From the NCBI GenBank assembly GCA_900552855.1, contig USBG01000003.1:1-40214 (forward strand): a DNA stretch of 40,214 nt, written 5' to 3'. This document shows, piece after piece, positions 33,669 through 40,214 of this stretch. The stretch comes from an uncultured Phascolarctobacterium sp. (GTDB taxonomy: Bacteria > Bacillota > Negativicutes > Acidaminococcales > Acidaminococcaceae). Each line of letters opens with the position of its first letter. The stretch's first letter is position 1. Below the pieces are notes generated by a model. That model ran no database searches, was not told the origin of the DNA, and was given only the letters and a program-made list of their open reading frames with translations. Position numbers and translations under genes: made by a program.

Positions 33669-34676
33669 ATGCAGATAGGTAATATTAAATTAGAAACGCC
33701 CTTGGCTTTGGCGCCTATGGCAGGCATTACAGATTTGCCGTTCCGCTTGATTTTTCGGCGTCTAGGTTGTGGTATGACCGTTTCTGAGATGGTAAGCGCT
33801 AAGGGATTATTATATAAAAATGTGAAAACAACAGAAATGCTACGTATTGATGAAGGCGAGCGTCCAACAGCTATTCAGCTTTTTGGCAGTGTTCCCAATG
33901 AACTGGCAACTGCTGCTAAGCTAGTAGAAGCAAGTGGTGCAGATATGATTGATTTTAATATGGGCTGCCCTGTTGTGAAGATAGTAAATAATGGTGAAGG
34001 CTCTGCTTTGATGAAAAATCCTCAGCTAGCCTATGAGATTTTGGCTGCTATGGTAGATGCCGTAAAAATTCCTGTAACTGTAAAGTTTCGCGCCGGTTGG
34101 GACGATGAGCACCGCAATGCTGTAGAAATTGCTCAGGCAGCAGAGCGAGCAGGGGTTTCCGCTGTCGCTGTACATGGCCGTACTCGCAAACAATTTTATG
34201 AAGGTAAGGCTGATTGGAATATTATTCGTGATGTTAAGCAGTCAGTAAAAATTCCTGTCTTTGGTAATGGTGATATCTTCTCTGTTGAAGATGGATTAAA
34301 TATGTTTAAGGAAACTGGCTGTGATGGCTTGATGCTTGGTCGCGGTGTTGATGGCAATCCTTGGCTTTTCAGCAGACTTAGAGCAGTGTTAGCAGGTGAA
34401 TCAGATCCAGGTGAGCCAGATGTGGATACCAGGCTTTCTCAGGCTGCTGAGCATTTACAGATGCTGATAGATTACAAGGGCGAATATGTTTCTGTAAAAG
34501 AAATGCGTCGTCACATATCTGCTTATCTTAAAGGTCTTCCCCATGCAGCAGAGTTCAGAGGCCGTTTTCATAAAGTTGATACCCAAGAGCAGTTTATGGT
34601 GTTATTAGGTGAGTATGCTGAGTGTGCTCATGAATATTATGAGCAGGCCATAAGCCATGGCTTTGTAAATCAATGA
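33669..34676 (+). CDS. dusB: tRNA-dihydrouridine synthase DusB
   Basis: A 335-residue FMN-dependent TIM-barrel enzyme that reduces uridines in tRNA to dihydrouridine. 'PLALAPMAGITDLPFR' is the FMN-binding start, MGCP has the catalytic Cys100, and 'VHGRTRKQFYEGKADW' and 'FGNGDIFS' are further family motifs. ATG 33669 follows AGAGAG. A strong terminator lies between coaX and this gene, yet no clear promoter is visible in the short gap, so it may depend on read-through. Confidence 0.95.
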   Translation: MQIGNIKLETPLALAPMAGITDLPFRLIFRRLGCGMTVSEMVSAKGLLYKNVKTTEMLRIDEGERPTAIQLFGSVPNELATAAKLVEASGADMIDFNMGCPVVKIVNNGEGSALMKNPQLAYEILAAMVDAVKIPVTVKFRAGWDDEHRNAVEIAQAAERAGVSAVAVHGRTRKQFYEGKADWNIIRDVKQSVKIPVFGNGDIFSVEDGLNMFKETGCDGLMLGRGVDGNPWLFSRLRAVLAGESDPGEPDVDTRLSQAAEHLQMLIDYKGEYVSVKEMRRHISAYLKGLPHAAEFRGRFHKVDTQEQFMVLLGEYAECAHEYYEQAISHGFVNQ

Positions 34677-34749
34677 TAATTGCTTAGTATAGTCGAGTAA
34701 ACTATAGTATATAGATAAATGTTTGTTTAAAAGCTATATTGCTAAAATG

Positions 34750-34778
34750 TTGTAGAAGCTGATTAAATATGCTACAAT
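34750..34778 (+). promoter_or_regulatory. Promoter of the 34816-36837 gene pair
   Basis: TTGTAG (34750-34755), 17-bp spacer, TACAAT (34773-34778), followed by the RBS AGGGAGA and ATG 34816. Confidence 0.65.
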
Positions 34779-34815
34779 AGTATTTTGTAATAGAAGTATT
34801 TAGGGAGAAATATTT

Positions 34816-35742
34816 ATGAAATCTATTGAGAATTGCAAGCATGTAATCAGTATCAGTCTTGGCTCATCTACTAGAGATGCACAGGCTATACTGCGTCTGG
34901 GCGACAGGGGAGTTGTTGTAGAACGTCGTGGCACAGATGGAGACTTTGGCAAGGCTCGCAGATTGATGGAGCAATGGGATGGCAAGGCTGATGCAATTGG
35001 TTTAGGCGGCACTGATTTGTATGTATGTGCAGGAAATAAACGCTATGTTTTTAGAGAATCAGCCAAGCTTATTGAAAATGTTCGTAAGACTCCCGTTTTA
35101 GATGGAAGTGGTCTTAAGAATACCTTGGAAAGAAGATTGATTTCCAAATTGGCTGCTGAAGGTACTATTCCTATCAAAGGCAGCAAGGTCCTGCTGGTTT
35201 GTGCGGTGGACCGTTTTGGTATGGCTGAAGCACTCCAGGATGCTGGTGCTGATGTAACCTTTGGCGATTTGATTTTCGGTCTTAATATTGACAAGCCATT
35301 GTATTCTCTTAAGGCTTTAGGATGGTGGGCTGAGCTACTAGCTCCTATTATAACAAAGCTGCCTGTAAGCTGGTTCTACCCTATGGGTAAGGAACAGGAG
35401 AAGCGTACTGTACGCCATCAAAAATATTTTCTTGAAAATGATATAATAGCCGGCGATTTTCACTTTATTAAGAAGTTTATGCCGGATAAGCTGCCTGGTA
35501 AGATTATAATTACCAATACTGTAACGGCGGCAGATAGAGAAATGCTTCGACAGGCTGGTGTAAGCATTTTGATTACGACTACGCCCTGTCTTGAGGGACG
35601 CAGTTTTGGCACCAATGTTATGGAAGCGCTGCTGGTTGCCTTGAATGGTAGCAAGACAGCTTTAAGTGCTGAGGAATATTTAAAGCTTATAGAGCAATAT
35701 CATATTGAATCCTCTACTGAGTACCTAAGTGCGAAGGAGTAA
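34816..35742 (+). CDS. Conserved protein often named 'quinate 5-dehydrogenase'
   Basis: A 308-residue cytosolic protein that I recognise as a conserved Firmicutes family. It often carries the label quinate 5-dehydrogenase, without biochemical support that I know of. Conserved-looking segments are SISLGSSTRDAQA at the start, 'GTDGDFGKAR', 'DGSGLKNTLERR', 'AVDRFGMAEALQDAGADVTFGD', 'AGDFHFIKKFMP' and 'ITTTPCLEGRSFGTNVMEA'. No standard GxGxxG Rossmann loop is visible. It has its own promoter. The next gene starts nine bases after the stop, so the two form an operon and probably act together. True function unknown. Confidence 0.75.
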   Translation: MKSIENCKHVISISLGSSTRDAQAILRLGDRGVVVERRGTDGDFGKARRLMEQWDGKADAIGLGGTDLYVCAGNKRYVFRESAKLIENVRKTPVLDGSGLKNTLERRLISKLAAEGTIPIKGSKVLLVCAVDRFGMAEALQDAGADVTFGDLIFGLNIDKPLYSLKALGWWAELLAPIITKLPVSWFYPMGKEQEKRTVRHQKYFLENDIIAGDFHFIKKFMPDKLPGKIIITNTVTAADREMLRQAGVSILITTTPCLEGRSFGTNVMEALLVALNGSKTALSAEEYLKLIEQYHIESSTEYLSAKE

Positions 35743-35751
35743 TGAATTTAC

Positions 35752-36837
35752 ATGGAAAAATTTGCTTTTATTTTCCATCCCCTGTCTATACAGGACATGG
35801 AGCATTTATCACCTATAATGAAATATATACCTGACAGGGTTCTTGAAGCTTGTCTGAAAATGAAAAAGCCTTTCAAGGTTTCTCATATTACAGGCATTCA
35901 AAGTCCTTATGCTGAAGCAGAGGGTTGGTTTGTTGGCTGTCCTCTTACTGCTAAACAGATGGTTGAGCTGCCTGAAGAGTTTGTTATGGACCGCATTATT
36001 GAGTCAGGTAAAATTGCTCAGGAGCTGGGTGCAAAGATAGTTGGTTTAGGTGCATTTACCTCAATTGTAGGTGATGCTGGCATTACTGTTGCCAAAAATC
36101 TTGATATAGCTGTAACCTCTGGTAATAGCTATACTGTAGCAACTGCCATTCAGGGTACCAAGGAAGCTGTTAAGCTGATGGGTAAGAACCTAAGTGACTG
36201 CAAAGCTGTTGTCATTGGTGCAACAGGCTCTATTGGTGCGGCCTCTGTGCGCCTGCTTGCTAGAGAGGTAAGCCATATAACCCTGGTTGCTCGTCATAGG
36301 CAGCCACTGGAGGAATTAGCACATGAGCTGGTCCAGGATAATCACTGTGATGTGGCAATTTCTAGCGATATTCAGAGTGTATTGAAGGATGCAGATATTG
36401 TTATAACTGTAACTAGTGCACTTGATTTTCTGATTACTCCTAAGGATTTAAAGCCAGGTGCAGTGGTGTGCGATGTGGCTCGTCCGCGCAATGTATCACG
36501 TGATGTATCAATGCAACGTGACGATGTTCTGGTTATTGAAGGCGGCGTTATCAACATTCCTGGCAATGTTGATTTTCACTTTAATTTTGGCTTCCCGCCG
36601 CGTACATCTTATGCGTGTATGGCAGAAACAATGATTCTGGCACTGGATGGAAGGTACGAAAATTTCTCATTGGGACGTAATCTGGAGCTAGAAAAAATCA
36701 AAACTATTGAAGGTCTTGCAGCTAAGCATAATTTTACTTTGTCAGGCTTCCGTAATTTTGAAAGAGCAGTTACCTCTGAGCATATTATTGAGGTTAAGCT
36801 AAAGGCGGAGCGAGAGCTGGCAATTCATGGCTGCTAA
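35752..36837 (+). CDS. Acyl-ACP reductase-like NAD(P)-binding protein
   Basis: A 361-residue protein whose segments line up with cyanobacterial long-chain acyl-ACP reductase (AAR): LGAFTSIV, VTSGNSYTVA, the Rossmann loop VIGATGSIGAASVR (glycines 156-162), 'EGGVINIPG' and 'YACMAETMILALDGRYENFSLGRN'. Cys289 falls where AAR has its acyl-thioester cysteine. AAR reduces acyl-ACP to fatty aldehyde. Shikimate dehydrogenase and glutamyl-tRNA reductase are more distant relatives. No aldehyde-deformylating oxygenase is nearby, so any aldehyde would serve another purpose. The start ATG 35752 follows GAAGGAG. Homology is judged by eye from remembered AAR sequence. Confidence 0.7.
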   Translation: MEKFAFIFHPLSIQDMEHLSPIMKYIPDRVLEACLKMKKPFKVSHITGIQSPYAEAEGWFVGCPLTAKQMVELPEEFVMDRIIESGKIAQELGAKIVGLGAFTSIVGDAGITVAKNLDIAVTSGNSYTVATAIQGTKEAVKLMGKNLSDCKAVVIGATGSIGAASVRLLAREVSHITLVARHRQPLEELAHELVQDNHCDVAISSDIQSVLKDADIVITVTSALDFLITPKDLKPGAVVCDVARPRNVSRDVSMQRDDVLVIEGGVINIPGNVDFHFNFGFPPRTSYACMAETMILALDGRYENFSLGRNLELEKIKTIEGLAAKHNFTLSGFRNFERAVTSEHIIEVKLKAERELAIHGC

Positions 36838-36839
36838 GG

Positions 36840-36868
36840 TTGACAAGCTCGAAAGCAATACATATAAT
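36840..36868 (+). promoter_or_regulatory. Consensus promoter of greA-lysS
   Basis: A perfect TTGACA (36840-36845), 17-bp spacer and perfect TATAAT (36863-36868). The -35 begins two bases after the stop codon of the preceding gene. Confidence 0.85.
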
Positions 36869-36946
36869 TAAATAGATATATTTAACTGCGTAAAAAACTT
36901 GCGTAGTATTGTATAGATGAGAATATATTAACGAAGGAGCAGGAAA

Positions 36947-37423
36947 ATGGCTACTAAAGAAACTATTTTAACAGCTGATGGTCTCAGAAAATTAGAAGAG
37001 GAATTAGATAATTTACGCACCGTCCGTCGTCAGGAGGTTGCAGAGCGCCTGAAGGTTGCTATTTCTTATGGCGATATCAGCGAGAACTCTGAATATGATG
37101 ACGCAAAGAGTGAGCAGGCATTCATCGAAGGTCGTATTCTTGAGCTGGAGCAAATGATTAAAACCGCTATCATCATTGATGATAGCGCAAGTAAAAACAC
37201 AGATGAGGTTTCTCTGGGCTCTACTGTTCTGTTAAAGGATATGGAAACTGAGGAAGAGGAAACCTATACTATTGTTGGTACCACTGAGGCTGACCCCTTT
37301 GAAAATCGTATTTCCAACGAATCTCCTGTAGGTAAAGCTATCCTGAAGCAAAAAGTTGGTGCTATCGTTGTTGTTCCTACTCCCGCTGGTGAGCTGTCCT
37401 ACAAAATCATCGAAATTAAATAA
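36947..37423 (+). CDS. greA: Transcription elongation factor GreA
   Basis: A 158-residue protein. The N-terminal coiled-coil hairpin has the acidic tip GDISEN (about 42-47), which enters the RNA polymerase channel and stimulates cleavage of backtracked RNA. The C-terminal globular domain ends 'SPVGKAILKQKVGAIVVVPTPAG'. RBS AAGGAGCAGG precedes ATG 36947. It is co-transcribed with lysS 73 bases downstream, an order common in Firmicutes and Negativicutes. Confidence 0.97.
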   Translation: MATKETILTADGLRKLEEELDNLRTVRRQEVAERLKVAISYGDISENSEYDDAKSEQAFIEGRILELEQMIKTAIIIDDSASKNTDEVSLGSTVLLKDMETEEEETYTIVGTTEADPFENRISNESPVGKAILKQKVGAIVVVPTPAGELSYKIIEIK

Positions 37424-37496
37424 GCTGTTTTAGCATAGCTAAATAGTAATCCCATTGGAGCTAAGGCTCTACAGATTATGGAAAAGGAGAATAAAC

Positions 37497-39470
37497 ATGA
37501 CTGAAGCAAAGAATAAGCAACAGGTTGAAGAAAAGGCTCCCCTTACTGAAACAGAAATCAGCGAACAAATGCAGGTTCGTCTTGATAAAATGCACAAAAT
37601 TGAAGAAAAAGGCTGGCTGCCCTTTGGCCGCCGCTTTGAGTGGACTCACCATGCAGCAGACGTAGATGCTCAATTTGATGCACTGTCTGAAGCAGAAGCT
37701 AAAGTAAGAATGTCTGGTCGTATTATGGCTATTCGTGGCCATGGCAAAACCTGTTTCATGGATATGCAGGACAAAACTGGTCGTCTGCAGGTATATGTAC
37801 GTAAGGACGCTATTGGTGAGGAAAATTATGCCCTGATTAAAATGATGGATATTGGTGATACTGTTGGTGTTACCGGTACTATTTTCCGTACCCATATGGG
37901 TGAAATTTCTATTAAGGCAGAATCTATCGAAATGCTGAGCAAAGCACTTCGTCCTCTTCCGGAAAAATATCATGGTTTGAAGGATGTAGAGATGCGTTAT
38001 CGTCAACGCTATGTTGACCTTATCGTAAATCCTGAAGTTCGTGATACCTTTGTTAAACGTAGCCAAATTATTAAGAGCGTTCGTGAGGTTCTGGACAGCC
38101 ATGACTTCCTGGAAGTAGAAACTCCTATTTTGAATACTATTGCTGGTGGCGCTGCTGCTCGTCCTTTCATCAGCTATCACAACACTCTTGATATGCAGGT
38201 TTATATGCGTATTGCTCCTGAGCTGTATCTGAAGCGTCTGATTGTTGGCGGCATGGATAGAGTATATGAGCTGGGTCGCGTGTTCCGCAATGAGGGTATT
38301 GACAACAGACACAACCCTGAATTTACCAGTGTTGAGATTTATCAAGCGTTCGCTGATTATCGTGACATGATGGACCTGACTGAGGAAGTAGTAGTTAAAA
38401 CTGCTGAAAAGGTTCTGGGTACCACTAAAATTGTATACGAAGGCACTGAAATTGAGCTGGCTAGCCCCTGGAAACGTATCAGCATGATTGATGCTGTTAA
38501 AGAGTATTCTGGTAAGGATTTCACCAATGTTACCGACATTGAAGAAGCTCGCGCAATGGCTAAAGAGCTGAATGTAGAAATTGAGCCTTCCTTTGGCATT
38601 GGTAAAATTATTAATGCATGCTTCGAGGAGTATGTTGAAGATAAGCTGATTCAACCTACCTTCATTACCGGTCATCCGAAAGAAATTTCTCCTCTGGCAA
38701 AGAGCAATCCGGAAAATCCCGAAATTACTGATCGTTTTGAGGCATATATTTATGGTCGTGAAATCTGCAATGGCTTTACCGAGCTTAACGATCCTATCGA
38801 TCAAAAGGAACGTTTCATGAAGCAGGTTGAAGAACGTGCAGCAGGCGACGAAGAAGCCAATATGATGGACGAAGACTTTGTTACTGCATTGGAATATGGT
38901 CTGCCTCCTACAGGTGGCTTAGGCATTGGTATCGATCGTCTGGTTATGTTCCTTACTAATAGCTCCACCATTCGTGACGTATTGTTCTTCCCGACTATGA
39001 AGCCGTTGAAGGGTGAAGAGCGTCATGAGGATGTTGCAGTTGGTGCTCCTGTTGCAGCACAAGCTCCTGTAGCAGAAGCTTGTGCAGAACCTATTGATTT
39101 CTCCAAGGTTGAAGTAGAACCCTTATTTCAGGACTTTGTAGATTTTGAAACCTTTGCTAAATCTGACTTCCGTGCTGTTAAGGTTAAGGAGTGTGTTGCT
39201 GTACCTAAGAGCAAGAAGCTTCTGAAATTTACTTTGGATGATGGCAGCGGCACAGATCGTGTAATTTTAAGTGGTATTCACGCATATTATGAGCCTGAGG
39301 AATTAGTTGGTAAAACCTTGATTGCTATTACCAATTTGCCTCCGCGTAAAATGATGGGCATTGATTCCTGTGGTATGATTATTTCTGCAATTCACTCTGA
39401 AGAGGGTGAAGAACGTTTAAATGTTCTGATGGTTAATGATCGTATTCCCGCTGGTGCAAAGCTGTATTAA
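37497..39470 (+). CDS. lysS: Lysyl-tRNA synthetase with C-terminal tRNA-binding domain
   Basis: A 657-residue class II synthetase. It has an N-terminal OB-fold anticodon-binding domain (about 75-180), motif 2 FRNEGIDNRHNPEF (from 263) and motif 3 around GLGIGIDRL (from 474). The usual bacterial LysRS ends near residue 510. Here an Ala/Val/Pro linker (about 512-535) joins a further ~110-residue domain from about 546, reading FETFAKSDFRAVKVKE, then LPPRKMMGIDSCGMI and NDRIPAGAKLY. This is the Trbp111/EMAP-II-like OB fold also seen at the end of MetRS. I chose ATG 37497 with AAGGAG at 37484; the frame from 37455 runs into the leader. Confidence 0.95.
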   Translation: MTEAKNKQQVEEKAPLTETEISEQMQVRLDKMHKIEEKGWLPFGRRFEWTHHAADVDAQFDALSEAEAKVRMSGRIMAIRGHGKTCFMDMQDKTGRLQVYVRKDAIGEENYALIKMMDIGDTVGVTGTIFRTHMGEISIKAESIEMLSKALRPLPEKYHGLKDVEMRYRQRYVDLIVNPEVRDTFVKRSQIIKSVREVLDSHDFLEVETPILNTIAGGAAARPFISYHNTLDMQVYMRIAPELYLKRLIVGGMDRVYELGRVFRNEGIDNRHNPEFTSVEIYQAFADYRDMMDLTEEVVVKTAEKVLGTTKIVYEGTEIELASPWKRISMIDAVKEYSGKDFTNVTDIEEARAMAKELNVEIEPSFGIGKIINACFEEYVEDKLIQPTFITGHPKEISPLAKSNPENPEITDRFEAYIYGREICNGFTELNDPIDQKERFMKQVEERAAGDEEANMMDEDFVTALEYGLPPTGGLGIGIDRLVMFLTNSSTIRDVLFFPTMKPLKGEERHEDVAVGAPVAAQAPVAEACAEPIDFSKVEVEPLFQDFVDFETFAKSDFRAVKVKECVAVPKSKKLLKFTLDDGSGTDRVILSGIHAYYEPEELVGKTLIAITNLPPRKMMGIDSCGMIISAIHSEEGEERLNVLMVNDRIPAGAKLY

Positions 39471-39497
39471 TTTCACATTTCTTTTAGAAGGAATATT

Positions 39498-39527
39498 AAA
39501 AGCTGTCGCGAAAGCGGCAGCTTTTTT
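39498..39527 (+). terminator. Terminator of lysS
   Basis: AAAAGCTGTCGC-GAAA-GCGGCAGCTTTTTT, with a GNRA tetraloop (39510-39513) and a T run. The 10-base arms are identical to the outer arms of the terminator at 6540-6603. Confidence 0.93.
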
Positions 39528-39657
39528 ATATTTTCCCAAGATTCTTTCAAAAAAGTTTAAAAATTTTTAAAGCTTAAAAACCTTATTATATAAGCGTTTC
39601 TTTGACTACATATCCGTGTGTTTCCTGAAAAATAAACAAAAAATGTCAAAAATAGTG

Positions 39658-39686
39658 TTGACACATATGGAAACCTATGGTATTAT
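39658..39686 (+). promoter_or_regulatory. rRNA operon promoter
   Basis: Perfect TTGACA (39658-39663), 17-bp spacer, TATTAT (39681-39686). An A/T-rich tract upstream (about 39535-39600) could act as an UP element and may hold a second, weaker promoter. Confidence 0.85.
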
Positions 39687-39692
39687 AAACAA

Positions 39693-39844
39693 GTCGTCAG
39701 GACATGACGACAACGAACCTTGAAAACTGAACAATAACCTAGAAAAAAGCGAATGTGCGGGTCGAGCGTCTTTTGAAGATGCTAGACCTAAAACAATAAA
39801 TTCCAAAACAAATAACAAAGAGCCAAATCGGTTCTTCAATAAAC
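39693..39844 (+). other. rRNA leader region
   Basis: The transcribed leader begins with hairpin GTCGTCA-GGACA-TGACGAC (39693-39711), followed by 'CCTTGAAAACTGAACAA', the sequence that commonly precedes Firmicutes rRNA genes. A further hairpin AAGAGCC/GGTTCTT (about 39819-39837) lies just before the 16S gene. These elements probably serve rRNA antitermination and processing. No gene is present between lysS and 16S. Confidence 0.65.

Positions 39845-40214
<370 letters not shown>

Noticed and set aside
35752..36837. Shikimate dehydrogenase or glutamyl-tRNA reductase
   Set aside because: It shares only the general Rossmann layout with these. The flanking segments and the cysteine fit acyl-ACP reductase better.
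37476..38804. Long minus-strand open frame (442 codons) opposite lysS
   Set aside because: It lies fully within the lysS gene, has no RBS or recognisable domain, and mirrors the codon pattern of the plus strand.

Overview
The window comes from the chromosome of a low-to-moderate GC, Gram-negative-type Firmicute of the class Negativicutes. The family is most likely Acidaminococcaceae (Phascolarctobacterium/Acidaminococcus-like). Two things support this: the first ~370 bases of a 16S rRNA gene at the right edge read like that group, and the gene order from mfd to lysS and the rRNA operon is the origin-proximal order familiar from Firmicutes. Nearly all genes lie on the plus strand; one transporter gene is on the minus strand. 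I see no phage, insertion sequence or CRISPR array.

Layout. 1-2144 is an accessory-looking stretch: the end of a repetitive acidic/His-rich protein gene, two genes for secreted proteins of unknown function, and a tRNA-Leu(UAG) gene with its own promoter and terminator. 2197-9898 is a polyamine locus: arginine decarboxylase, spermidine-synthase-like aminopropyltransferase, carboxy(nor)spermidine dehydrogenase and decarboxylase, agmatine deiminase and N-carbamoylputrescine amidase. Together they can take arginine to agmatine, putrescine and spermidine. A ~320-nt structured leader with a terminator directly against the ribosome binding site precedes the first gene. Between the convergent ends of this locus and a PutP-like symporter lies a tight cluster of six DnaA-box sequences (9902-9972).

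11688-18320 holds a YwiB-like protein, a UPF0371/DUF1846 protein, argS, sppA, a Yip1-like membrane protein and glpX. 18330-29915 is the conserved mfd - spoVB - yabN/mazG - hup - ftsB/divIC - yabR - tilS - hpt - ftsH block. The sporulation genes that interrupt this block in Bacillus are absent. 30072-34676 holds an amino-acid permease, birA, coaX and dusB. 34816-36837 is a two-gene operon of uncharacterised enzymes; the second resembles cyanobacterial acyl-ACP reductase, including the position of its cysteine. 36840-39527 is greA and a LysRS with an extra C-terminal tRNA-binding domain. The rRNA promoter, leader and partial 16S gene finish the window.

Most notable for follow-up: the leader RNA ahead of the polyamine operon, the DnaA-box cluster away from dnaA, the acyl-ACP-reductase-like gene pair, the LysRS fusion, and a ~125-bp palindromic intergenic repeat with a partial second copy. 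All statements come from reading the sequence; no database search was run.
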